A program made the translations under genes and the position numbers. Positions 15,374 to 21,704 of a stretch of 21,704 bases of DNA are shown piece by piece. Positions within the stretch are counted from its first letter, which is position 1. Each line of letters begins with the position of its first letter. The stretch lies in contig JBHEKP010000094.1 of the NCBI GenBank assembly GCA_041859375.1, forward strand, positions 1 through 21,704, read 5' to 3'. Source of the DNA: JBHEKP01 sp041859375. Its GTDB lineage: Bacteria > Hydrogenedentota > Hydrogenedentia > Hydrogenedentales > CAITNO01. A model generated the notes under the pieces. It had not been told where the DNA came from and searched no databases. It worked only from the letters and a program-made list of their open reading frames with translations.

Positions 15374-16465
15374 TCACTTAACCTTGTTTTTTTCGTAATA
15401 CTGCACAAAAACTGACGGGTCGAACGCAAGGGCGGGGACAACCTCACCCTTGATGGTTGCGATTGCGGTTTTCTCAAACTGGTCGGCCACAAACCATCCC
15501 ATTGCTGCTGTTATTGAACCAGCCACTGTGGCTTGAATCGCGGATCCGAGCACGGGTAGAAACTTCACAAGAGAACTGGCAGCCAGCATGCCAGCCACCC
15601 TTGCAAGCAATGGAAGCGCTGCATGTTTCAGTTGACCCTCATTAAACCCATAAAGCGCCGCGAGACCTCCAATCATTACAGCTTGGACTCCCATAAGCAA
15701 CGGGGCATCAGCAACCGGAATAGGCGTTGCTGCAATCGTGGAGGCTCCGACAGTAGCGCTCGCAATAATAGCCCTTGCCCTTGTCTTTTTATCTTTGACG
15801 GCCTTAATTTTGGCATCAATGTCAATTTGTTGCGCCGAAATGAACGCATCACGATAGGCCTCCGGCAGCATTTTGTAACTGAGGCGCATCAAATCTTTGC
15901 ACCCATCGGATCCGGCGTCCTCGTCGCTGGTCGCAATTATGCGTTCTTGGGGAACCCCGGCTTCCGTTAAGCGGCGCACCAAGGCCTCCAGTTGGCCTTC
16001 TCGGGTTATGTCCTTTTTGGTCAGCACGACAATTACATCGTTGGGGTTGAAAATATTGCGAATAAGGTTGATGTCGCAGTCCGTCACTCTTGCTCCGGAT
16101 CCCTGAATCGCATACCAAACGAGATGTATATGATTGTCAACATTTTTGTCGGCCTGGCACTTTCGAATAAATTCTTTGGTTTCGGTGGTGAACCGCTCTT
16201 CTGTTTCCCCGAGTTCCAGCCCTCTTGAATCGTAGACGCAGATATCCTCCGTTTCATATTTGTCGAAACCAACTGTTTTTGGAGAACCATCCCCGATTAT
16301 GCTTCGGGGTACCACGTTGCCGCAGACAGCCCTGATCAGCGAGCTCTTTCCGCATCCTGTGTAACCACTAACCAGAACGGTTGGCCGTTTCCGTTTCGCG
16401 CGCTCCTGCTGATACCCCGCGCGGAATTTCTCCTCATGAAGCTCCTGATAATGTTCATTCCCCAT
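15374..16465 (-). CDS. GTPase with DUF697-like hydrophobic C-terminus (cassette GTPase 2)
   Basis: The protein has 363 residues from the ATG at 16463-16465. The sequence AAGAGG ends nine bases upstream; the in-frame ATG nine bases earlier abuts that site and is unlikely, and the longer frame runs back toward the promoter. A Lys/Arg/Glu-rich leader precedes G1 GYTGCGKSS (34-42). A Thr in GSPKTVGF (64) is the likely G2, G3 is DSRG (79-82) and G4 TKKD (149-152). WYAIQGSGARVTDCD (117-131) parallels GTPase 1. The C-terminal half has Ala-rich hydrophobic helices (TPIPVADAPLLMGVQAVMIG and ATVAGSITAAMGWFVADQF), again DUF697-like. It is the first gene after the strong promoter at 16555-16584. Unlike its partner it keeps a canonical G4, so one partner may be the main hydrolase and the other a regulatory subunit (inference). 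Confidence 0.82.
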   Translation of the reverse strand: MGNEHYQELHEEKFRAGYQQERAKRKRPTVLVSGYTGCGKSSLIRAVCGNVVPRSIIGDGSPKTVGFDKYETEDICVYDSRGLELGETEERFTTETKEFIRKCQADKNVDNHIHLVWYAIQGSGARVTDCDINLIRNIFNPNDVIVVLTKKDITREGQLEALVRRLTEAGVPQERIIATSDEDAGSDGCKDLMRLSYKMLPEAYRDAFISAQQIDIDAKIKAVKDKKTRARAIIASATVGASTIAATPIPVADAPLLMGVQAVMIGGLAALYGFNEGQLKHAALPLLARVAGMLAASSLVKFLPVLGSAIQATVAGSITAAMGWFVADQFEKTAIATIKGEVVPALAFDPSVFVQYYEKNKVK

Positions 16466-16554
16466 GTTGACCATCCTCTTGTTTTGACCGTACAAACCGG
16501 CCTTATCACCTAGTAAATGGACTGAAACACTTAATCGGCAAGGCCATGACAAAT

Positions 16555-16584
16555 ACTATAGTCTCTGGTTCTATAGTCTGTCAA
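16555..16584 (-). promoter_or_regulatory. Near-consensus sigma70 promoter of the GTPase pair
   Basis: On the minus strand: perfect TTGACA (16584-16579), an 18-base spacer and TATAGT (16560-16555), one base from consensus. The expected start is near 16548, leaving about an 80-base leader before the GTPase 2 ATG. A promoter this strong on a cargo module is usually held down by a repressor, and the divergent XRE gene is the obvious candidate. Confidence 0.75.
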
Positions 16585-16591
16585 GCCAGAC
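16556..16591. promoter_or_regulatory. Probable XRE operator: CTATAGTCT direct repeats plus GTCTG/CAGAC inverted repeat
   Basis: CTATAGTCT occurs at 16556-16564 and 16571-16579, 15 bases start to start. The core CTATAG is itself palindromic. The second copy runs into GTCTG (16576-16580), with CAGAC at 16587-16591. The repeats cover the -10 and the spacer of the GTPase promoter, and the inverted repeat covers its -35. Binding there would block GTPase transcription and sit 30-60 bases upstream of the XRE start, allowing autoregulation. The binder is inferred. Confidence 0.6.
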
Positions 16592-16598
16592 AATAACA

Positions 16599-16610
16599 CC
16601 AGTTTACTGG
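16599..16610. promoter_or_regulatory. Palindrome overlapping the XRE ribosome site
   Basis: CCAGT-TT-ACTGG is a perfect five-base-arm palindrome whose last two Gs start the GGAG (16609-16612) ribosome site of the XRE gene. It could be a second operator or a small hairpin that limits repressor translation. Confidence 0.4.
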
Positions 16611-16619
16611 AGTGTATTC

Positions 16620-16856
16620 ATGGCTGATCTGAATGAGGCGTTTGGTTCTGTGCTGGCTAAATACCGCCGCAGATCCGGGCTGTCCCAGGAAGCTCTTGCC
16701 TTTGAATGCGATCTTCATCCCACCTACATTAGTCAGATGGAACGGGGCATAAAATGTCCGACTTTACGGACGATATTCCGGATCGCAGATGCATTGAGCG
16801 TGTCGCCCAAGAAAATGATTGGCGATACAGAACGCTTGCTTAGAACGTTGTCATAA
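16620..16856 (+). CDS. XRE/Cro-CI-type helix-turn-helix repressor
   Basis: The protein has 78 residues, essentially a bare HTH_3 domain. GGAG lies seven bases before the ATG. The five-helix core runs from about 8 to 66, with the HTH at LSQEALAFECDLHPTYISQM (21-40) followed by ERGIKCPTL, the classic 'YISQxExGxxxPTL' end of XRE domains. A dimer should bind an operator a few turns long. There is no sensor or peptidase domain, so induction would need antirepression or loss of the short protein. It is transcribed away from the GTPase genes across a 154-base shared control region, the standard layout of a repressor guarding its own module. It is the only recognisable gene on the right side of the cassette. 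Confidence 0.9.
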   Translation: MADLNEAFGSVLAKYRRRSGLSQEALAFECDLHPTYISQMERGIKCPTLRTIFRIADALSVSPKKMIGDTERLLRTLS

Positions 16857-16916
16857 GCATCTGCCTGGGGGGCGTGTAAAGCATTTTACGTTCTCCTGGT
16901 CGTATTCGCCCAAGAG

Positions 16917-16954
16917 TTCCCGGACACGCTGAAGCGTGAGCAACATACCGGGAA
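16917..16954. other. Nested stem-loop in the XRE-mutarotase gap
   Basis: The gap 16857-17020 holds no gene. Within it TTCCCGG (16917-16923) pairs with CCGGGAA (16948-16954), enclosing a second hairpin CACGC-TGAA-GCGTG (16925-16938). A smaller GTAAA/TTTAC pair lies at 16876-16889. There is no T-run, so it is not an intrinsic terminator. It could be a remnant of an element end, a structured RNA, or chance. Confidence 0.4.
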
Positions 16955-17011
16955 GTGCCGAATCTTACATCCTTGTGAAGGGTGAGTGAGGAGAATGCTT
17001 ATACCATCTCG

Positions 17012-17056
17012 TAAACAAAAACCGGCGGAAACGGCCTCTGTGCCGTCCCCGCCGGT
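17012..17056 (-). terminator. Rho-independent terminator of the GH2-mutarotase gene
   Basis: On the minus strand ACCGGCGGGGACGGC (17056-17042) pairs with GCCGTTTCCGCCGGT (17035-17021), with two internal mismatches and a six-base loop, followed by TTTTTGTTT. It starts about 15 bases after the TAA. The second half of its stem is the edge of the direct repeat. Confidence 0.88.
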
Positions 17057-17340
17057 TGTGTTTTCAGCCGGTTATTCCGCCGAGAAGCGGTAAATGGTGT
17101 GGTGGCGGTAGGTCTCGCCGGGCTTCAGCACGGCGGAGGGCCAGCCATCGCGGCCCTGCTTGTTGATGGAGTCGGGGAAGTGCTGGGTTTCCAGGCAGAA
17201 CCCGTTGCGGTGGTGGTAGACGGCGTTGCCCTTGCCGATGTTGGTGCCGTCAAGGAAGTTGCCGCAGTAGAACTGCACGCCGGGCTCGGTGGTCCAAACC
17301 TCCATGACACGGCCCGATTCGGGCTCGCGAACCCGCGCGC
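17021..17340. repeat. Direct repeat, right copy (within the intact mutarotase gene)
   Basis: This is the source-like copy of the repeat at 13897-14215: terminator plus the last ~88 codons of the GH2-mutarotase fusion. Collinear identity runs 17041-17340 with five mismatches and stops at 17340, where the gene continues with its own sequence and the left copy switches to unrelated DNA. Confidence 0.95.
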
Positions 17341-20300
17341 AGAGCGACATTTCGCCGGGTTTTTCCTTGTCCAGCACCCAGTTGTGGTCATAGCCAAGGC
17401 CGAATTTGATTTGCTCGTCGTCGGCGTTCACCCGCGCGCCGATGGGCGCCGGGATGGTGAAGTCCATGGGCGTGCCCTTTACAGGCCGCAGCTCGCCGGT
17501 GGGGATGAGCGTCTCGTCCACGGGGGTGAAGCGCGACGCGTTGAGCATCATCTCGTGGCCCAGGATGTCGCCGCCGTTGTGGCCGCGCAGGTTGAAGTAG
17601 CAGTGGTTGGTGAGGTTGATCGGCGTGGCCTTGTCGGTCTTCGCCGAGTATTCCAGCTCGAGTTCGTTCTTTTCGGTGAGCCAGTAGGTCACCACGCAGT
17701 CGAGGTTGCCGGGATAGCCCTCCTCGCCGTCAACGCTGCGGTAGGCGAACTTCACGCCCACGGCGCCGTCGCGTTTTGCCGGTTCGCTGTTCCACAGCAC
17801 CTTGTCAAATCCGGTCAGGCCGCCGTGCAGGTGGTTCAGGTCGTTGTTCACCGCAAGGGTGTACTGTTTACCGTCAAGGGTGAACTTGCCCCGCGCGATG
17901 CGGTTGCCCACGCGGCCTATGACGGAGCCGAAGTAGGGGGTCGCCTCCATGTACTTGTCCAGGTTGTCATAGCCCAGGGCCACGTCGGCCGCCGCGCCGT
18001 TTTTGTCCGGCACCCAAAGCTCGGTGATGATGGCGCCGTAGTCCGTCACGCGCATCACCACTCCGTTGCCGTTGGTCAGGGTGTACAGGCTCACCTCGCG
18101 CCCGTCGGGCATTTTTCCATAGGGGGTCTTTTCCACTGCGGGCTCCTTTTTGGGTTCGGTTTTGGCGGCCTCCGCTCCGGCGGGCCGCGCCGCGGTGAGC
18201 AGGGCCATGTCGATGAACTGCCCGCCGTCGTCCTGGTGGCAGTGCGCGGCCAGCAGGTTTTCACCGGGTTTGAGGGCCTGTTTCACCTTTTCTGTCACGT
18301 CCATGCCGCGGTAGGTGTCGCTCCACCCCTCGCCGCGCCAGATTTCCACGCCGTTGAGGTAAACCTCGGCGGCGTTGTCGTAATGGATGACAAGCTGCGC
18401 CTGCGCGAAGTCCGCGCCATCAAAAGTGAAGGACTGGCGCAGCAGGATGTCCTTGTCGCGCCACGGGGTGCGGATGCGCTTGTTCCAGCCCTCCTTCGCG
18501 CCGAAGCCGCCCGGGCCCTCCTTCCATTTCGAGTCGTCAAAGCCCGGCTTTTCCCAGCCGTCCACGGGGGCCTGCTTCGCATACTTCCAGGGGGCGGCCC
18601 CCTCGTCCCCGTTCGCGCCCACCAGCACCTTCCAGGCGGAGGCCTCCGCCGCCGGCTCAAGGGGCGGGTTGTTTTCATAGGCCGCCGCGCGCTGGTTGAC
18701 GGCGCGGATGCGCGCCGTGTCGAACTTCGGCCTGCGGTCGTAGGTGTAGACGCCGTTCTGCTCCTGCTCCACGTTGGTGAGCTGGGTGTAGCAGAAGCCG
18801 AACATGAAGCGGTTGCCCAGCAGGGCGGCGGTCAGCCCCTCGTAACGGGCGTAAAACTCGTCCAGGCTCTTGGGGTTGTTGCCGTAGCCCCAGCCGTTGG
18901 GGTCGTCGGTCCAGCCGATGCCGCCGTACTCGCTCACGAAGAAGGGAACCGCCTTGTCCGCGCCGCCCGTGTAACGCCCCGGTATGCCGCCCAGCGGGCC
19001 GCACTGCGCGTCCCAGCGGGCCTTGAAGGATTCGGGGTTCTGGTCGTAGTCGTGCGCGTCGAGCACCATCGGATCGGGGTGGCCGTGGTGCCAGCCGCTG
19101 GAGTCAATCACCGGGCGGGTCGGGTCGAGGGCGATGGTCAGATCCACCATGGTGTTCTGCAGCGGGGCCGCGTCGGGCGGCGTCTCGTTGAAGGGGCACC
19201 AGCCGATGATGGCGGGGTGGTTGAAGTCGCGCCCGACAATCTCGCGCCACTCGTTGACCACAGGGTTGTCCACGGCGGGGTTTTTGTAGTCCAGGCCCCA
19301 GTTGGGGAATTCGCCCCACACCAGGTAGCCGAGTTTGTCGGCCCAGTACAGGAAGCGCGGCTCGAAGACCTTCTGGTGCAGCCGTGCGCCATTAAAGCCG
19401 CAGGCCTGCGAGCGCTCGATGTCCGCCTTCAGCTCCGCATCGCTCGGCGCGGTCCAGATGCCGTCGGGGTAGAAACCCTGGTCGAGCACAAGCCGTTGAA
19501 ATATGGCTTTGCCATTAATCAAGAATGCCGATCCGTCGAGCGTGATATCGCGCATGCCAAAGTAACTGGACACGCTGTCAACTGTTTCGCCGGGCGCTTG
19601 AGCGACTTTCCCGGGTTTCAGCAGCTGAATTTCCAAATCGTAGAGATGGGGATCCGCGGGCGACCACAGGCGCGGGGCCTCGATGGGCAGCACGATTTGG
19701 TTGTCGCGGGCCTGGGCCGGCACGGCACCCTTCGCCACCACAGCGCCCTCGGCGCGGACAATGGCGCGGACTTCAAGCCCTTCCGTGGCACCTTTCAGCG
19801 AGGCGTGAAGGACCGCAGAGTGATACCGCGGCTGTGTCTCGACGCGGAATGTGTCGATATACGTTTCGCCCGCGCCTTCCAGCCAAACCGTCTGCCAGAT
19901 GCCGGTGGTGGGTGTGTAGAAGATGGCGTAGCTTTCGCCGTCATGGTTTGACTGCTTCCCGAGAGGCTGAAGTCCGCTCCCCGTGTCGTCAAAGGCGTGA
20001 ATTACCAGGGTGTTGCCGCCTTTGCGAAGCGCCGCGGTTGTTACGTCGAATGCGAATGCAACATTGCCGCCAACGTGCTCCCCAATGTAGCTTCCATTCA
20101 ACCAGATGCGCGTCTTCCAGTCGCACGCGCCCACATGAATCCGCAGCCTTGGACTGCTCCATTCCGCTGGGACCTGGAAAGTCCGCCGGTACCAGACGTT
20201 TTTCACAAAATTCCGCCGGCCGATTCCCGAAAGCGGACTTTCCCGGCAGAATGGGACGTTAATCTTTTCCGGATAGGCCTCGGGACCGAGAAAACGCGCA

Positions 20301-20473
20301 GGGTCGTAGGAGTCGCTTTCTGCAAACTCCCACTGCCCATTCAAGTTCAGCCACTCGGCCCGCACCGCCTGCGGCATCGGATGTTCCGGGCGGGGAATGG
20401 CCGTTCCCTCGGCGCCAGCCACCATACACACGAAAAGCGTTGACGAAACAGCGGAAAGAACCCTGCGGTTCAT
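17072..20473 (-). CDS. Secreted GH2 beta-glycosidase fused to aldose 1-epimerase (mutarotase)
   Basis: The protein has 1133 residues from the ATG at 20471-20473, with GGGAGG nine bases upstream and a signal peptide (MNRRVLSAVSSTLFVCMVAGAEG); the open frame extends 34 codons further without support. About 25-600 is a GH2 enzyme: sugar-binding jelly roll, Ig-like domain and TIM barrel with acid/base Glu430 (CPFNE) and nucleophile Glu515 (VSEYGG). About 615-760 is a second jelly-roll domain (VYLNGVEIWRGEGW). A Lys/Glu/Pro linker near 770-780 leads to a full GalM domain (about 783-1133) with NHLHGG, His957 (NHCYFNL) and Glu1095 (LETQHFPD). The enzyme should cut beta-linked galactose-type residues and interconvert the released sugar's anomers outside the cytoplasm. 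It is preceded by the TPR gene (82 bases) and followed by a terminator. The last 300 bp are duplicated at 13.9-14.2 kb. Confidence 0.88.
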   Translation of the reverse strand: MNRRVLSAVSSTLFVCMVAGAEGTAIPRPEHPMPQAVRAEWLNLNGQWEFAESDSYDPARFLGPEAYPEKINVPFCRESPLSGIGRRNFVKNVWYRRTFQVPAEWSSPRLRIHVGACDWKTRIWLNGSYIGEHVGGNVAFAFDVTTAALRKGGNTLVIHAFDDTGSGLQPLGKQSNHDGESYAIFYTPTTGIWQTVWLEGAGETYIDTFRVETQPRYHSAVLHASLKGATEGLEVRAIVRAEGAVVAKGAVPAQARDNQIVLPIEAPRLWSPADPHLYDLEIQLLKPGKVAQAPGETVDSVSSYFGMRDITLDGSAFLINGKAIFQRLVLDQGFYPDGIWTAPSDAELKADIERSQACGFNGARLHQKVFEPRFLYWADKLGYLVWGEFPNWGLDYKNPAVDNPVVNEWREIVGRDFNHPAIIGWCPFNETPPDAAPLQNTMVDLTIALDPTRPVIDSSGWHHGHPDPMVLDAHDYDQNPESFKARWDAQCGPLGGIPGRYTGGADKAVPFFVSEYGGIGWTDDPNGWGYGNNPKSLDEFYARYEGLTAALLGNRFMFGFCYTQLTNVEQEQNGVYTYDRRPKFDTARIRAVNQRAAAYENNPPLEPAAEASAWKVLVGANGDEGAAPWKYAKQAPVDGWEKPGFDDSKWKEGPGGFGAKEGWNKRIRTPWRDKDILLRQSFTFDGADFAQAQLVIHYDNAAEVYLNGVEIWRGEGWSDTYRGMDVTEKVKQALKPGENLLAAHCHQDDGGQFIDMALLTAARPAGAEAAKTEPKKEPAVEKTPYGKMPDGREVSLYTLTNGNGVVMRVTDYGAIITELWVPDKNGAAADVALGYDNLDKYMEATPYFGSVIGRVGNRIARGKFTLDGKQYTLAVNNDLNHLHGGLTGFDKVLWNSEPAKRDGAVGVKFAYRSVDGEEGYPGNLDCVVTYWLTEKNELELEYSAKTDKATPINLTNHCYFNLRGHNGGDILGHEMMLNASRFTPVDETLIPTGELRPVKGTPMDFTIPAPIGARVNADDEQIKFGLGYDHNWVLDKEKPGEMSLCARVREPESGRVMEVWTTEPGVQFYCGNFLDGTNIGKGNAVYHHRNGFCLETQHFPDSINKQGRDGWPSAVLKPGETYRHHTIYRFSAE

Positions 20474-20520
20474 GGCGTGTGCCCTCCCAAAGCTGAAGAT
20501 TGCCCCGGCCCAGTATGCGA

Positions 20521-20540
20521 TGCACCGTCTCGGCGGTGCA
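20521..20540. other. Intergenic hairpin between the TPR and GH2 genes
   Basis: TGCACCG (20521-20527) and CGGTGCA (20534-20540) form a perfect seven-base-pair stem with a six-base loop in the 82-base gap. No T-run follows on the minus strand, so read-through into the GH2 gene is possible; it may protect or attenuate the transcript. Confidence 0.45.
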
Positions 20541-20555
20541 AGGACGGCGGCAAGC

Positions 20556-21704
20556 TCAGGGGCCGGGCGTTGCACGGGCGCTGAGCCGCTTCAACCCCTC
20601 CGCAGCGGGGCTGAAGTCCGGTTCATTCGCGAGAATGGCTCGAAAGCGCGCTTCCGCGCCTGACAAATCCCCCAGCTGTTCCAAAAAGGTGGCGCAGGCC
20701 ATGCCGACAATCGGCGAGGCCGGGTCCAGGCGCACGGCCTCCTCGAAATCCGCGCGCGCTTCTCCAGTTCGGTTTTGCGCGGCGCGGACCATTCCGAGCA
20801 TCATGTGAACCTGCGCTTCCCGGGGCGCACGCTCGAGCGCGGCCAAGGCGCACTTTTCTGCCTGCACGAGATTGCCGGCCTGCCGGTGCAATGCCGCCAG
20901 CACAAGATGGTTCTCCGCGATATCGGGCCACCGCTCGCTTCCCTTCGTGCGCAGTTCTATTGCGTCTTGAGGCCGTCCGGCTTTGGCGTAGGCATCCGCG
21001 AGATGGAAATAGACAAAGGGATCGGGAACAGGCGAAACCTGCCTGGCTTTTTCGAGTTCTGCAATCGCCTTCGCCACATTTCCCTCTTGGAGCAGCATGA
21101 TTCCGTAATTGGTGTGCGCAATCGCATTGTTGTCGTCGAGCGCCAGGGCATGCAGATAGAACGGCTCGGGCGTGCGCCACAGTTCGGCCTGAACCCGCGC
21201 CTGAACTGCGAGTACAAGGAGCAATCCTCCGGTTGCCAGAGCGACCAGCGGCTGCGGCAGCCGGCATTTCCGGATGATTTCCGCGCCGAGCCAGACAGCC
21301 ATGATGAAAATGCCCGTGAGGGGCAGGTAGGTATACCGGTCGGCTTCCACTTGGACGGCATTGCGTACAATGCCGCAGGTGGGCAACAGGATGACGACAT
21401 ACCACGCCCAGCCAGCCAGGAGATAAGGCCGCTTGCGGCGCTGCGCCAGACAGACGGCGGAAATGCCTGCCAGAATGGTGAAAGACAGCAGCACGCGCCA
21501 CAGAGGGGGCATATCACCATTGTCTGTGTACAGGAAAGAAAAATCATGCGGGAAGACAGTCTTCCACAGATAGGTGGCAAACACGACCAAGGCGGAGGCC
21601 AGACGGTTCGCCAGCGGCACTTCAATCTCTCGAAAGATCGCTTGGTGCGACATGGAAACCGCGTAAGTGCCGATGGTGCCAGCCAGCGCGAGCAGGAAGA
21701 GCGG
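20556..21704 (-). CDS. Multi-pass membrane TPR protein (C-terminal part; 5' end outside window)
   Basis: The frame stays open to the window edge, so the gene's start is missing; the ATG at 21651-21653 is internal (PLFLLALAGTIGTYAVS precedes it in frame). The visible N-terminal part has several membrane helices (LLSFTILAGISAVCLA, WAWYVVILLPTCGIV, IFIMAVWLGAEI). It contains VEADRYTYLPLTG, a motif typical of the TMTC-like / PMT-like membrane proteins of Planctomycetes and relatives, whose missing front usually carries a glycosyltransferase-C-type membrane domain. From about 150 residues before mid-protein to the C-terminus run five or more TPRs (for example NYGIMLLQEGNVAKAIAELEKA and MLGMVRAAQNRTGEARADFEEA), which bind partners. 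It may glycosylate or assemble envelope proteins; that is inference. It is followed by the GH2-mutarotase gene on the same strand. Confidence 0.82.
   Translation of the reverse strand, partial: PLFLLALAGTIGTYAVSMSHQAIFREIEVPLANRLASALVVFATYLWKTVFPHDFSFLYTDNGDMPPLWRVLLSFTILAGISAVCLAQRRKRPYLLAGWAWYVVILLPTCGIVRNAVQVEADRYTYLPLTGIFIMAVWLGAEIIRKCRLPQPLVALATGGLLLVLAVQARVQAELWRTPEPFYLHALALDDNNAIAHTNYGIMLLQEGNVAKAIAELEKARQVSPVPDPFVYFHLADAYAKAGRPQDAIELRTKGSERWPDIAENHLVLAALHRQAGNLVQAEKCALAALERAPREAQVHMMLGMVRAAQNRTGEARADFEEAVRLDPASPIVGMACATFLEQLGDLSGAEARFRAILANEPDFSPAAEGLKRLSARATPGP

Larger units (their letters stand above)
14216..17020. mobile_element. 2.8-kb inserted cassette between mutarotase direct repeats
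   Basis: It contains two GTPase genes, their control region and a divergent XRE regulator. It is bracketed by same-orientation 300-bp copies of the GH2-mutarotase 3' end. Base composition is near even, clearly below the flanking genes. No integrase, transposase, tRNA or terminal inverted repeat is seen. One intact and one 5'-truncated copy of the target is the product expected from a single crossover between a circular DNA carrying the mutarotase tail and the chromosome. A tandem duplication followed by replacement, or an assembly join at the repeat, are the alternatives. Confidence 0.65.

Noticed and set aside
14216..17020. Insertion sequence or integrase-borne island
   Set aside because: No transposase or integrase gene, no terminal inverted repeats and no tRNA target are visible; the 300-bp flanks are host-gene copies rather than short target duplications.
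17099..19951. 950-codon open frame on the plus strand opposite the GH2-mutarotase gene
   Set aside because: It is the antisense shadow of a high-GC gene; the minus strand encodes clear GH2 and GalM catalytic motifs, and the plus frame shows no recognisable domain and biased Val/Gly/His/Arg content.

Overview
The window is a high-GC bacterial chromosome segment (roughly two-thirds G+C by eye in most genes). It is rich in exported carbohydrate-active and hydrolytic enzymes: a sialidase-like BNR protein, a GxGYxYP-family protein, a GH2 glycosidase fused to a mutarotase, a sulfatase-superfamily protein, an alpha/beta hydrolase and an Fn3-type metallophosphoesterase. It also carries a TPR membrane protein of the kind common in Planctomycetota, Hydrogenedentota and Lentisphaerota. 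Gene content therefore suggests an environmental bacterium of one of those lineages. This is inference; there is no rRNA or marker gene in the window to prove it.

Layout. 1-285: no gene, but a REP-like palindrome and a 10-bp-phased GTCCAC triplet. 286-3128 (minus): a winged-helix regulator, translationally coupled to a protein resembling the N-terminal part of Eco57I/type ISP restriction-modification enzymes, then a family 2 glycosyltransferase. 3180-3370: an AT-rich divergent control region with a good sigma70-like promoter in each direction. 3371-4738: secreted metallophosphoesterase with a strong terminator. 4752-5744 (minus): thymidylate-synthase-like protein with the TS catalytic residues. 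A 13-bp perfect inverted repeat lies between it and the divergent secreted alpha/beta hydrolase (5891-7084). 7094-10831 (minus): an operon of a HAD phosphatase/mutase-like enzyme, a GxGYxYP-family protein and a sialidase-like BNR protein. 11004-11945: DRE-TIM aldolase/HMG-CoA-lyase-like enzyme. 12005-13825 (minus): AT-rich sulfatase-superfamily protein with Thr where the formylglycine Cys/Ser normally sits.

The most unusual part is 13.9-17.3 kb. The large gene at 17072-20473 (minus) encodes a GH2 beta-glycosidase fused to a galactose mutarotase. Its last ~300 bp, including the terminator, recur at 13897-14215 as a truncated copy with only five base differences in the 300 collinear bases. Between the copies lies a 2.8-kb AT-richer cassette. 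It holds two paralogous GTPases with DUF697-like hydrophobic C-termini, transcribed from a near-consensus promoter, and a divergent XRE-type repressor. CTATAGTCT repeats lie over the promoter. The arrangement looks like a Campbell-type insertion of a small regulated cargo module by homologous recombination in the mutarotase tail. A repressor plus paired membrane-associated GTPases is plausible for a defence, stress or dynamin-like membrane module, but no function is proved here.

20556-21704 (minus): the C-terminal part of a multi-pass membrane TPR protein whose N-terminus lies outside the window.
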